Source: Streptomyces pyxinae (lineage in GTDB: Bacteria > Actinomycetota > Actinomycetes > Streptomycetales > Streptomycetaceae). From it: a DNA stretch of 64,000 nucleotides. Within the stretch, counting starts at the first letter, position 1; the number at the start of each line of letters is the position of its first letter. Positions 27,495 to 36,115 of the stretch are shown here, piece by piece. The translations under genes and the position numbers were made by a program. Under the pieces are notes generated by a model. The model had not been told where the DNA came from, ran no database searches, and worked only from the letters and a program-made list of their open reading frames with translations. The DNA lies in the NCBI RefSeq assembly GCF_024756275.1, contig NZ_JANUGQ010000006.1:62001-126000 (forward strand). The letters run 5' to 3'.

Positions 27495-28586
27495 ATGAGT
27501 CCGACCAGCCCGACCAGCCCCCGCCTCTCGCCCGCCTCCGGACCGGACGGCCCGGCGCCCGGCGACGGCACTCCGCCGCCCCACCGGGTGGCCGTCCTCG
27601 CCCTGGACGGGCTGATCCCGTTCGAACTGGGCATCCCGCACCGGATCTTCGGCCGCGCGAGGACCCCCGGCGGCCGGCCGCTCTACTCGATCGTCACCTG
27701 CGGAGTGACCGCCGGACCGGTCCGTACCGAGGCCGACTTCACGGTCGATGTGGCGTACGGCGCGGAGGCGCTGGAGACCGCCGACACGGTGGTGGTGCCC
27801 GCCTCGCACGCGCTGGGTACGGCGTACGAGGAGGGGCGGCTGCCCGGGGAACTGGCCGCCGCGCTCGGCCGGATCCGGCCCGGCACCCGGCTGGTCTCCA
27901 TCTGCACCGGCTCCTACGTCCTGGCCGCCGCCGGCTTCCTGGACGGCCGCCCGGCGACCACCCACTGGTTCCACGCCGAGCACTTCCAGCGGCTCTTCCC
28001 GTCGGTGCGGGTCGACCCGGACGTGCTCTTCATCGACGACGGGGACGTGCTCACCTCCGCCGGGGTCGCCGCCGGCATCGACCTCTGCCTGCACATCGTG
28101 CGCCGGGACCACGGCGCGGCCGTCGCCAACGAGGTGGCCCGCAGCACCGTCGTACCGCCCCACCGGGACGGCGGCCAGGCGCAGTTCATCGAGCGCCCGC
28201 TCCCCGAGCCGCTTACCGCGACCACCACGGCGGCCCGCGCCTGGGCGCTCGAACGGCTCCATGAACCGCTGCGGCTGAGCGACCTCGCGGCCCGGGAGGC
28301 GATGAGCGTACGGACCTTCACCCGCCGCTTCCGGGAGGAGGCCGGGATCAGCCCGGGCCAGTGGCTGACCCGCCAGCGGGTGGAGCGGGCACGGCAGTTG
28401 CTGGAGTCGACCGGCCTCTCGATCGACGAGGTGGCCCGCCGCGCCGGCTTCGGCACCGCGCAGTCCCTGCGCCAGCACCTGGTGGCCGCCCTCGGTGTGT
28501 CCCCCACCACCTACCGCCGCACCTTCCGCGCCACCGCCCCCGGATCCGCCGAGTCAGCCGGGCCCGCCTCCGACACCGGCTCCTGA
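27495..28586 (+). CDS. GlxA-family AraC regulator with DJ-1/PfpI domain
   Basis: 363 residues. The N-terminal DJ-1/PfpI-like domain (about 30-205) has the LVSICTGSYVLAAAGFLDGR elbow with the Cys. The C-terminal AraC domain (about 230-350) has two helix-turn-helix units, RLSDLAAREAMSVRTFTRRF and SIDEVARRAGFGTAQSLRQHL. Regulators of this layout typically activate a neighbouring transporter or catabolic gene; the divergent MFS gene is the likely target. A TAGGAT -10 candidate at 27483-27488 ends only six bases before the ATG, so the message could be leaderless. The 3' end overlaps the next minus-strand gene by 76 bases. Confidence 0.9.
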   Translation: MSPTSPTSPRLSPASGPDGPAPGDGTPPPHRVAVLALDGLIPFELGIPHRIFGRARTPGGRPLYSIVTCGVTAGPVRTEADFTVDVAYGAEALETADTVVVPASHALGTAYEEGRLPGELAAALGRIRPGTRLVSICTGSYVLAAAGFLDGRPATTHWFHAEHFQRLFPSVRVDPDVLFIDDGDVLTSAGVAAGIDLCLHIVRRDHGAAVANEVARSTVVPPHRDGGQAQFIERPLPEPLTATTTAARAWALERLHEPLRLSDLAAREAMSVRTFTRRFREEAGISPGQWLTRQRVERARQLLESTGLSIDEVARRAGFGTAQSLRQHLVAALGVSPTTYRRTFRATAPGSAESAGPASDTGS

Positions 28587-29767
28587 ACCGGTCCGGACGA
28601 GGCGGCGGCCCGGTACGTCCGGTGCTCCGCCACCGCGGCCACCCCCGCGACGAGCACGGTCAGCCCCACCCCGGCCAGGATGGCGGTGGACGGGGCCGCC
28701 ACCCGGAGCAGCCCGCCGGCGAGCGCGCCGGTCACCGCGTAGCCGGCGCCCACCGACGCGTACATCACCGAGAAGCCCGCCGCCAGCACGCTGGGTGGCA
28801 GCACCTGGCGCAAGGTCAGGTTCCGGGAGAGCGACACCCCCGCCTGGAGCACCCCGCCCACCAGCAGACCCGCCGCGACGGCCGCCGGCGACGGCGCGAG
28901 GGCCAGCACCAGTACGCACCCGGTCACCCCGGCCAGCAACACCAGGCCCTGCACCGGCAGCCGGCCGGGCCAGGGGCGGAGCCCGTAGAGGAAGGCACCC
29001 ACCCCCATGCCGAGCGCGTAGCCGACCAGCAACGGCCCCGCCCAGCCGACCGCGACGCCCCGCTGCTCCAGCAGGGCGGGGAGAACCAGTTCGGCGAGCG
29101 CCAACAGGGTCATGCTCGCGGCGCCGAGCAGGTAGACCGGCCAGGCGCGGGCCAGCAGCCGGGTCACCGAGGCACCGCCCCGGTCGGTGTCGTCCGCCGC
29201 CCAGCCGCCCGGGAGCAGCCACAGCCCGGCGACCGAGGCAGCCATCAGTCCTCCCGCGAGCAGCATCGGGGCGTACGGTGCCGCGCCGAGCGCCAGCCCG
29301 GTGGTGGCGGCGGGCGCGGCGGCCCAGACGCCGGAGCCGAGCATGGACTCCAGGCTCATCGCCCGGGTGACGGCACCGGGCGGCACCAGGGCGGTCAGCA
29401 GGGCCCGCATCCCGCCCCCGGCCGCGGCAGGCGCCGCCCCGGCGACACAGGCGAGGGCGCCCAGCAGTACCGGATGCGCCCCGTGCGGCAGCCCGAGCCC
29501 GGTGAAAGCGGCGGCACCCCCGGCAAGTCCGCCGGCCAACTGGCGCCGGGCCCGCTCGGGGCGGAGCCGGGCACCGAGCAGCGGCGCTCCGGCGATCTCC
29601 CCCACCACGTAGCAGGCGGCCAGCACCGCGCCGAGGCTGTACCCGCCGGGGCGCTCCCGCACCAGGAAGACAAGGGCGAGCGGCGCCATGGCCACTGGCA
29701 CCCGGGCCGCCGCACTGACGGCGCACCAGGCCAGTACGGGACGGGTGAGGAGCGAACGGTAGGACAT
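28511..29767 (-). CDS. MFS transporter
   Basis: 418 residues, about 11-12 hydrophobic helices, starting MSYRSLLTRPVLAWCAVSAAARVPVAM at ATG 29767. The general MFS pattern is present (FLVRERPGGYSLGAVLAACYVVGEIAGAPLLG for helices 1-2, then RLRPERARRQLAGG). It resembles Streptomyces efflux-type MFS proteins without a known substrate. The coding end overlaps the GlxA regulator's 3' end by 76 bases in a convergent arrangement; both frames look genuine. Confidence 0.82.
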   Translation of the reverse strand: MSYRSLLTRPVLAWCAVSAAARVPVAMAPLALVFLVRERPGGYSLGAVLAACYVVGEIAGAPLLGARLRPERARRQLAGGLAGGAAAFTGLGLPHGAHPVLLGALACVAGAAPAAAGGGMRALLTALVPPGAVTRAMSLESMLGSGVWAAAPAATTGLALGAAPYAPMLLAGGLMAASVAGLWLLPGGWAADDTDRGGASVTRLLARAWPVYLLGAASMTLLALAELVLPALLEQRGVAVGWAGPLLVGYALGMGVGAFLYGLRPWPGRLPVQGLVLLAGVTGCVLVLALAPSPAAVAAGLLVGGVLQAGVSLSRNLTLRQVLPPSVLAAGFSVMYASVGAGYAVTGALAGGLLRVAAPSTAILAGVGLTVLVAGVAAVAEHRTYRAAASSGPVQEPVSEAGPADSADPGAVARKVRR

Positions 29768-30317
29768 GCGGGGACCGTAACGGCCGACCGGACCCCCACG
29801 TCCACCGGAATTCCCCGCGCCGGGCTCCGGAGGACGCCGACCGGGCGGAGCAGGCCGACAAGGCCGAGAGGCGGGAGGTCGGGGAGGGCGGAGGGGGCGA
29901 GACGACCGAGGGGGCCGACAGCGGATGGCGGCGCGGTCGCGCGCACCCCGAGCACGGCGCGTACGGCCGCCACCCGCTGCGCCGGCGGGCCCTGTGTGGC
30001 TCCTGAGCGGGCCGTGCCGGACCACGACCCGCACTCGCCGAGGACGTCGGCCCTCGGCGTCCCCTCGCCACGAATCGCTCTCCCCAGGGTGATCACCCCA
30101 CCACCTGCCGTCAACAGTTCACCGGGGGTTTACCTGTTTTGCCCGATTGCTGACGGCGCACAGGGGGCTCATTCCGGCCAACGGGAAGGCGATCCGACGA
30201 CGCGGCCCGAGGACGCGGTCCGGGAACCCGAGCGGGGATCCGACCGGGAACCCGAGCGGGGATCCGACCGGGAACCCGAGCGGGGATCCGCTCCGGGGGC
30301 CGGCCCGGGAAGGCGGG
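29768..30317. other. Intergenic region, 550 bp
   Basis: It lies upstream of the MFS gene and downstream of the SpoIIAB-like gene, both on the minus strand. It holds degenerate Arg/Gly-type codon-like repeats near 29860-29910, an AT-richer promoter-like patch at 30115-30155, and a 24-bp tandem triplicate at 30221-30292. Open frames across it have no recognisable protein content. I see no gene. Confidence 0.5.
30221..30292. repeat. 24-bp tandem repeat, three copies
   Basis: Three consecutive 24-bp units (30221-30244, 30245-30268, 30269-30292) begin CGGGAACCCGAGCGGGGATC. The first two are identical and the third differs at the last two bases. It sits 25 bases beyond the end of the SpoIIAB-like gene. 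Confidence 0.95.
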
Positions 30318-30815
30318 TCAACGGGCGAAGGCGCGGTCCCGGTCGGCCGGTTCGCGCAGTGCCGTCCGGATCACCGGGGCCGCGCGGTCCACCTCGCACC
30401 AGATGCTCTTGCCGCCGCCCTCGCGCTTCCAGCCCCAGCGGTCCGCGAGCCCGTCCACCAGCTCCAGGCCCCGGCCGTTGGTGTCGTCCCCCGCGGCGCA
30501 CCGGGGGCGCGGCGGTACGGCGCTGGCGTCGGCCACCTCCACCCGGACCGTGCCGGCACCGACCAGGGGACAGCCCTCCTCCGCGCCGCCGTCACCGCCC
30601 TCCGGCGTGCCGAACAGCATCCGCAGCACGGCCGGACAGCCGGTGTGCACCACGGCGTTGGTGACAAGCTCGGAGATCAGCAGCACCAGCGTCTCGGCCA
30701 GGGGCTCGTCGGCCCGCACACCCGATCCGGCCAGCCTGGAACGGGCCCATCTGCGCGCCCGGCCCACCTCGGCGGGGTCGGGGCCGATCTCCAACTGAAC
30801 CTGAAGCACCTGCAC
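30318..30815 (-). CDS. SpoIIAB/RsbW-like ATP-binding anti-sigma-type protein
   Basis: 165 residues with a HATPase domain: N-box ETLVLLISELVTNAVVHTG, G1-type VRVEVADAS, and DTNGRGLELVDGLADRWGW as the G2 box. This is the GHKL fold of Streptomyces regulatory kinases that bind sigma factors or phosphorylate STAS proteins. A STAS protein and a sigma factor gene lie 1.2-3 kb away, so these may be its partners; this is inference. Start GTG 30815. Confidence 0.88.
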   Translation of the reverse strand: MQVLQVQLEIGPDPAEVGRARRWARSRLAGSGVRADEPLAETLVLLISELVTNAVVHTGCPAVLRMLFGTPEGGDGGAEEGCPLVGAGTVRVEVADASAVPPRPRCAAGDDTNGRGLELVDGLADRWGWKREGGGKSIWCEVDRAAPVIRTALREPADRDRAFAR

Positions 30816-31268
30816 CGCTCACACCATCCGAATCGGCGGACACATCGCCCCTCGCCTCGCGACGGCGACATGCGTCCCATGAGTCACAGTCGTCACCGAC
30901 CGTGATTTCCTTGCGGAAAAGCATGGTTGACGTTCCGTCACCACAACAAGCGCTTCGGGCATATTCCAGCGCGAAGGAGTACGCGTACCGCATACTGTGC
31001 GACGCGCATTCCCGGGAGTCGAACGAGGACGCCCGGAGCGGTCTCCGGCGGCGCCGACGGCAGGGCGGCCCGGCAGCGGAGCCGCCGCACGGACCCCACC
31101 CGAACATCCCGGCTCCAGAACCACGCGCATCCCATGGAGCGTACCGGAGCGCCGCCCCGACTCCGGCCCGTGACGGCCCCCGGCCGGGGGCAGAACACAG
31201 GAACGACTGTGTGTCACCCCCGGCTCACGGGCCGGGGCCCGGCCGGGGTTTCCGGCCGGGATCTCCGG
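30816..31268. other. Intergenic region upstream of the SpoIIAB-like gene, 453 bp
   Basis: Bases 30890-31010 are AT-richer than the surroundings and include the short palindrome AAGCGCTT at 30948-30955. This is the likely promoter region of the minus-strand kinase-like gene. Short open frames here show no conserved content, and I call no gene. Confidence 0.45.
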
Positions 31269-31784
31269 TCAGGGCTCCTTCGTCACGAAGTAGCGGGCGA
31301 AGGCGGTGACCGCCTCCTTCTCCGCCACCCGGCCGGTGCCCTCCGGGTCCAGGGACTTGGCCGCCCGCTCCGCCGCGTCCGCCTCGACGCCCAGCGCCCG
31401 CAGGGCCCGTGCCACCCCGGTGGTCTCCGCGCCGGAGCCGTCCGGGTCCGCGAGGGCGAGCACCGCCCGGAGGAAGGGGCGTGCGATCTCCGCGAACCGG
31501 TCGGGGTTGTCCCGCAGCCGCTTCACCGCGCCGTGCGCGAACTCGCCCCGGCTGACCCGCTGGTCCCCGTCCACGTCCGCGATGCCGGCCAGGCCCTGCC
31601 AGAATGCCTCGGCGCCGCCCGAGACGGCTTGGCCCCGGTCGGAGCGGAACGGCGTCCCGAACTCCGCCAGCACCCGGGTGGCCGCGGTGGTGAAGTCCTC
31701 GCGGGAGATATGGCCGTTGCCGTCCTGATCGAAGGCGCCGAACCGGGCGGCGACCCGGCGCTGGTACAAGTCCTCTGCGTCCAT
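31269..31784 (-). CDS. EF-hand calcium-binding protein
   Basis: 171 residues, cytoplasmic. Four EF-hand loops are visible: DQDGNGHISREDF (canonical), DVDGDQRVSRGEF (canonical), DPDGSGAETTGV (degenerate at the last Glu) and DPEGTGRVAEKEA (nearly canonical). This is the calmodulin-like CabC/calerythrin type found in Streptomyces, thought to buffer or sense calcium during development. Start ATG 31784 (MDAEDLYQRR). Confidence 0.9.
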   Translation of the reverse strand: MDAEDLYQRRVAARFGAFDQDGNGHISREDFTTAATRVLAEFGTPFRSDRGQAVSGGAEAFWQGLAGIADVDGDQRVSRGEFAHGAVKRLRDNPDRFAEIARPFLRAVLALADPDGSGAETTGVARALRALGVEADAAERAAKSLDPEGTGRVAEKEAVTAFARYFVTKEP

Positions 31785-31978
31785 GCCGGGAGAGTACCCA
31801 CGGGCGCGCCGCGCAAGGCCCGGCCGGAGCAAACCGATACGGCCCGCCCCCTGGTCACGCGCACCGGGCCCGGGGGCACCCGGTCACGCGCGCCCGGACC
31901 CGGGGGCACCCGGTCACGCGCGCCCCGACCCGGGGCACCCGGCCCCCGGGCCCGTCGCTCCCGGCCGCCGCGTCGCCG

Positions 31979-32362
31979 TCAGGCGGAGAGGGGCTCGGCG
32001 TCGTCCCCGGTGGCGGCGGCCACATCCGCGTACACGGTGAAGAGCCGCCGTACGCCGAGGGCGCTCATCACCCGGTTGACGTGCGAACCCTCCACGGCGC
32101 CCCGGGCGGGCAGTATCAGCCGCAGTCTGCCCCGGCAGGAGTGGAGCAGCCGGCGGGCCGCGATCAGTACGCCCACTCCGCTGGAGTCGCAGAACAACAC
32201 CTGCGACAGGTCGAGCACCACGTCGTGGCGTCCGTCCGCCACCGCGTCGTGCACCCGCCGGCGGACGACGGGCGAGGAGACCAGGTCCAGTTCGCCCTTG
32301 ATGCTCAGCACGGTCCAGGCACCGTGCTCGGTCACGTCCACCGTGAGAGTCACGCGCCTCAC
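31979..32362 (-). CDS. STAS-domain anti-anti-sigma factor
   Basis: 127 residues with a single STAS domain: GELDLVSSPVVRRRV, then VVLDLSQVLFCDSSGVGVLIAARRL. In DSSG the second Ser is the expected phosphorylation site. Unphosphorylated STAS proteins release sigma factors from SpoIIAB-like partners. The kinase-like gene at 30318 and sigma factor at 32755 are nearby. The start may be ATG 32362 or the following GTG. Confidence 0.9.
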   Translation of the reverse strand: MRRVTLTVDVTEHGAWTVLSIKGELDLVSSPVVRRRVHDAVADGRHDVVLDLSQVLFCDSSGVGVLIAARRLLHSCRGRLRLILPARGAVEGSHVNRVMSALGVRRLFTVYADVAAATGDDAEPLSA

Positions 32363-32754
32363 CTTTCGTCATGGAACTGAACAGGACATACGGCCGGCGG
32401 GCGAGGGCCGACGGCCCGCGGACAGCGGCCCGAGGACCGCCGGGCCGTGCCTCCCGCTTCCCGCGCCACGGGATCACCGCGTCCCGGGAATCCAGCGCCC
32501 CGTGGGGCCCCTGAGGCCGGGGATGCGGAAGTCCGGCTTCCTGCTGGCGGCTGCTGCCCGGCCGCCCCCTCCATGAAACACGATGCCCCCGGAGTTGACC
32601 CCGTCCTTACCTCGGCCCTTACCACCGTGGACCGGCATGGGGGGCGCACTTGCGGCAAAGGGGAGTGCGCTGTCGGGACGGCGCACTACATTCGGAAGCG
32701 GGGAACGGTTGGTGGAGCACGGGGCGGAGGCGTCGAGGACTCGGAGGGCTCGGT
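32363..32754. other. Divergent region upstream of the sigma factor, 392 bp
   Basis: It separates the STAS gene start from the sigma factor start. GTTGACC near 32594 could be a -35 element, but I see no matching -10. The ribosome site GGAGGG (32743-32748) belongs to the sigma gene. I see no gene inside. Confidence 0.4.
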
Positions 32755-33342
32755 ATGGCCAAGGACACACCACCGCGCCGGGACCGCCTGATGCAGCAGC
32801 GGCTGGCACGCGGTGAGGCGGCCGCGCTCGGTGAGCTGTACGACCGCTTCGCCACGCTCGTCCACGGCACGGCCCATCTGGTGCTGGGCGACGACGACGC
32901 GGCCGACCAGGTCACCCGTGAGGTCTTCGGCTACATCTGGGAGAACCCGGACGCGTACGACCCCAGGCGGGAGGGTTCACTGCGCTCCTGGGTCGCCCGG
33001 CTGACCAGCCGGCAGGCGGTGCACCGGCTGCGGCAGACGGAGGCCAGGGCGTTCGCGGAGCGCGGCGGGGGCTCGCCCGACGAGGTGGAGCGGAAGGTGC
33101 ACGGGGCGGCGGTGGCCGCCCGCGCCGACTACATCGTGTCGTCCATGCCGGCCCCGCTCCGGGCCGCTCTGGAACTGGCCTACTTCCAGCGCCGGGACTA
33201 CCGGCAGACCGCCGCCGACCTGGGCGTGACCGAGGACGAGGCGCGGCGCCGGCTGCGCCTGGGACTCCAGTTGCTGTCCACCGCCCACACCCGCCCGCTG
33301 GACGGCCTGACGCCGCCACCCGCCTCCGGAGGGCCCCGGTGA
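32755..33342 (+). CDS. ECF-like sigma-70 family RNA polymerase sigma factor
   Basis: 195 residues. Region 2 reads GEAAALGELYDRFATLVHGTAHLVLGDDDAADQVTREVFGYIWENPDAY; region 4 reads LELAYFQRRDYRQTAADLGVTEDEARRRLRLGLQLL. ATG 32755 has GGAGGG seven bases upstream. The stop overlaps the GTG start of the next gene (GTGA), so sigma and partner are translationally coupled, the normal arrangement for a sigma and its cognate anti-sigma factor. Confidence 0.9.
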   Translation: MAKDTPPRRDRLMQQRLARGEAAALGELYDRFATLVHGTAHLVLGDDDAADQVTREVFGYIWENPDAYDPRREGSLRSWVARLTSRQAVHRLRQTEARAFAERGGGSPDEVERKVHGAAVAARADYIVSSMPAPLRAALELAYFQRRDYRQTAADLGVTEDEARRRLRLGLQLLSTAHTRPLDGLTPPPASGGPR

Positions 33343-34955
33343 CCGACCCCTGCGACGGCCCGGACGACCCCCAGGGCCCGCACGGCCCGGACGGCCCGGA
33401 CGAACACCGGGACCCGCACGGCCCGCACGATCCGGACGAACACCGGGACCCGCACGGCCCGCACGATCCGGACGAACGCCGGGATCCCCGGGGTCCGCGT
33501 CGCCCGGACGAACCCCGGGTCCCCCGTGGTCCCGGAGATCCGGCGCGGGCGCACGCGGCGGTGCCCCGCATACCGGCACCCCGGCGGGCGGCCGATGACC
33601 ACCGTGACACCGATGAAGCCGATGAAGCCGGTGAAGCCGATGGTGTCGTGAACGCCTGCGGCACATCCGGCGTCCCCGTCGCCGACGACGGCAACGACAC
33701 CGCCACCGAGGGCCGCGCCTCTGTCCCGTCGGTGGACATACCGGACCCGGAGCGCCCGCCCGGCGCGGCGTCGTCCGGGCCGGCGGAACCGGGGCCGCTC
33801 CCGCACCAGCTGCTGAAGTCACTGCTCGGCGCCTGGGCGCTGACCGCCTGCTCGGCCGAGGAGAGCGCGGCGGTCGAGGCGCACCTCACCGAGTGCGCGC
33901 CCTGCGCCGACGAGGCGCTGCGGCTCCGGGACGCCGTCGGGCTGCTGCACCCCCGCGAGCGGGAACTCGACCTGGACCCGCTGCTGCGCTCCCGGGTGCT
34001 GGAGAACTGCCTGGGCCGCCGGCCCGCCCGGATCCCGGTACCCGGCTGGGCGGAGCCGTACGACGCGGAGACCGCCCGGCTGGACGCGCTGCTCCGGGAC
34101 ATCGGGCCCCCGGAGTGGCACGCCCCGGTACGGCTCCGCTGGTTCGACGGCGAGCGCCCGGCCAGCCGCCGCACCACGGTCGCCGGGGTCATCGGCCATC
34201 TCACGGCGGTGGACGGCATCGTCGCCTCGGCGCTGGGACTGGACGACCCGCTGATCACGCTCCGGCCGCCGGACCGGGCGTCAGGGGCCACCACCGCGGT
34301 CCCCGGCCCCGACGCCGGGTTTCCGCCGGGTGCCCCGGCCGAGCGGACCGAGGCGTACTGGGACGGCGGGCGGCATCCGCTCACCCGGGCCGTGCACACG
34401 CCCTGGCGGGAGCAGAGCCACGCCCTGATCCGGACGGTCTCCTTCGCGGGCCGGGGCGTGGCCGACCTGTCCGTCTCCTACGGGGACTTCTCCCTGCCGC
34501 TGCGGGACGCGCTGCTCGACCGGGCCTTCGAGTGCTGGATGCACGCGGACGACATCGCGCAGGCGGTCTCGTATCCGTACGGCCCGCCCAGCGGTGCCCA
34601 CTTGCACCACATGATCGACCTGGCCGCCCGGTTGCTGCCCGCCGCGCTCGCCCACCGCCGCCGCGCCGGACTCGCCGGTCCGGCCCAGCACCTGGTGGTG
34701 CCGGGCGCTCCGGGCCGTTCGCTGCATCTGGAGGTGGAGGGCGCGGGCGGTGGCGACTGGTACATCGCGCTGGACTCCCCGGCGGCGTTCGGCGCGCCCG
34801 ACCGGGCCGTGGCCCAGGTCGCGGTGGAGGGCGAGGAGTTCTGCCGCCTGGTCGCCGGGCACGTCCCGCCCGAGGAGGCCGCGCTCGGCCGGCGCGGCGA
34901 CCGCGAGGCGATCCACGACGTCCTCCACGCGGCGGCCTCGCTCAGCCGGTTGTGA
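33339..34955 (+). CDS. Zinc-finger anti-sigma domain fused to mycothiol-dependent maleylpyruvate isomerase-like domain
   Basis: 538 residues in three parts. Residues 5-60 are a hydrophilic Asp/His/Pro/Arg repeat tract. Around 165-215 is a zf-HC2 anti-sigma domain with the ligand set H-LTE-C-AP-C (ZAS signature Hx3Cx2C). Residues about 235-538 are a DinB/MDMPI-like four-helix domain (LDALLRDIGPPEWHAPVRLRWFDGERPASRRTTVAGVIGHLTAVDGIVAS). A thiol-binding domain on an anti-sigma factor suggests redox or thiol sensing, which is inference. It overlaps the sigma gene by 4 bases. No transmembrane helix is seen, so it should be cytoplasmic. Confidence 0.88.
   Translation: MTDPCDGPDDPQGPHGPDGPDEHRDPHGPHDPDEHRDPHGPHDPDERRDPRGPRRPDEPRVPRGPGDPARAHAAVPRIPAPRRAADDHRDTDEADEAGEADGVVNACGTSGVPVADDGNDTATEGRASVPSVDIPDPERPPGAASSGPAEPGPLPHQLLKSLLGAWALTACSAEESAAVEAHLTECAPCADEALRLRDAVGLLHPRERELDLDPLLRSRVLENCLGRRPARIPVPGWAEPYDAETARLDALLRDIGPPEWHAPVRLRWFDGERPASRRTTVAGVIGHLTAVDGIVASALGLDDPLITLRPPDRASGATTAVPGPDAGFPPGAPAERTEAYWDGGRHPLTRAVHTPWREQSHALIRTVSFAGRGVADLSVSYGDFSLPLRDALLDRAFECWMHADDIAQAVSYPYGPPSGAHLHHMIDLAARLLPAALAHRRRAGLAGPAQHLVVPGAPGRSLHLEVEGAGGGDWYIALDSPAAFGAPDRAVAQVAVEGEEFCRLVAGHVPPEEAALGRRGDREAIHDVLHAAASLSRL
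33399..33506. repeat. 36-bp coding tandem repeat
   Basis: Three 36-bp units start at 33399, 33435 and 33471, encoding DEHRDPHGPHDP twice and then DERRDPRGPRRP. The first two copies are nearly identical in DNA, so the expansion is recent. Confidence 0.9.
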
Positions 34956-35020
34956 GCCGGCCGGGGGAGCCGGCACCGGGAGAAGCCGATCCCGGGGAAG
35001 CCGCGCCCCCGGGGCGGGGC

Positions 35021-35085
35021 GCCCCGGAAGCGGGGTCAGGCCCCCGGAAGCAGGGTCGGGGGCCCCGGAGGCAGGGTCAGGGTCA
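35021..35085. repeat. 20-bp tandem repeats ending at the purU stop codon
   Basis: Units at 35021-35040, 35041-35060 and 35061-35080 share CCCCGGA(A/G)GC(A/G)GGGTC(A/G)GG. The TCA of the motif is in the same register as the purU stop (35083-35085, minus strand). Confidence 0.75.
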
Positions 35086-35934
35086 GGGGAAGACGACCGT
35101 ACGGCGGCCGTTGAGGAGGATGCGGTGCTCGGCGTGCCACTTGACGGCGCGGGCGAGCGCCTGGCACTCCACGTCCCGGCCGACGGCGACCAGTTGCTCG
35201 GGGGTGGCGTCGTGGCCGACCCGCTCGACCTCCTGCTCGATGATCGGGCCCTCGTCGAGGTCGGCCGTCACATAGTGGGCGGTGGCGCCGATGAGCTTCA
35301 CGCCCCGGGTGTGCGCCTGGTGGTAGGGCTTGGCGCCCTTGAAGCTCGGCAGGAAGGAGTGGTGGATGTTGATGATCCGGCCGCTCAGCTGCTTGCAGAG
35401 GTCGTCCGAGAGCACCTGCATGTACCGGGCGAGCACCACCAGCTCGACGTTCTCGCCGCGCACCAGCTCCAGCAGCTCGGCCTCGGCCTCCGCCTTGGTG
35501 TCCTTGGTGACCGGGATGTGGCGGAACGGGACGTCGTAGGAGGCGGCCAGCTCCGCGAAGTCGGTGTGGTTGGAGACCACGGCCACGATCTCGACCGGCA
35601 GCGCGCCGATCCGGGAGCGGAAGAGCAGGTCGTTGAGGCAGTGGCCGAACTTGGACACCATCAGCACCACCCGCATCCGCTCCTCGGCGCGGTGGATCTG
35701 CCAGTCCATCGAGAAGGAGTCGCCCACGGCGGCGAAGCTGGCCCGCAGCTTCTCCACGGTCACCGGGGACTCGGCGGAGAAGTGGACGCGCATGAAGAAC
35801 AGACCGGTGTCCCGGTCGCCGAACTGCTGACTGTCCTCGATGTTGCAGCCGGTGATGAAGAGGTAGCTCGACACGGCGTGCACGATGCCCTGCTTGTCGG
35901 GGCAGGAGAGGGTGAGGACGTACTGGTCAGTCAT
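35083..35934 (-). CDS. purU: Formyltetrahydrofolate deformylase
   Basis: 283 residues. An N-terminal ACT domain (YVLTLSCPDKQGIVHAVSSYLF) precedes the formyltransferase-like catalytic domain. That domain contains VVLMVSKFGHCLNDLLFR, LARYMQVLSDDLC, and IINIHHSFLPSFKGAKPYHQA with the catalytic Asn/His; the Asp is in ATAHYVTADLDEGPII. It hydrolyses 10-formyl-THF to formate and THF, balancing one-carbon pools and supplying formate. ATG 35934 (MTDQYVLT) is the conserved start. Confidence 0.96.
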   Translation of the reverse strand: MTDQYVLTLSCPDKQGIVHAVSSYLFITGCNIEDSQQFGDRDTGLFFMRVHFSAESPVTVEKLRASFAAVGDSFSMDWQIHRAEERMRVVLMVSKFGHCLNDLLFRSRIGALPVEIVAVVSNHTDFAELAASYDVPFRHIPVTKDTKAEAEAELLELVRGENVELVVLARYMQVLSDDLCKQLSGRIINIHHSFLPSFKGAKPYHQAHTRGVKLIGATAHYVTADLDEGPIIEQEVERVGHDATPEQLVAVGRDVECQALARAVKWHAEHRILLNGRRTVVFP

Positions 35935-36115
35935 CCTCGCAGGATGCCATACCGGACGCCCCCGGGCCGCCACCAGTCCGTTCCCCGGACCGGGCCGGAG
36001 AGCGGGGGCGGGAAGCCGGAACGCGCCGGGCCCGGCCGGACGGAACCGGGAGGCCGGATCGGAGCGGGCGGGCGGGCGGGGGCCGGAACGGCCCGGACCC
36101 GGACCGGGTCGGGCC

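Noticed and set aside
30592..31107. Minus-strand frame containing MLFRKEITVGDDCDSW
   Set aside because: Its first part looks protein-like, but it runs into the SpoIIAB-like gene in another frame and shows no ribosome site or known domain.
33357..33540. Repeat tract as a CRISPR array
   Set aside because: Units are contiguous 36-bp coding repeats without unique spacers, in frame with a real protein.
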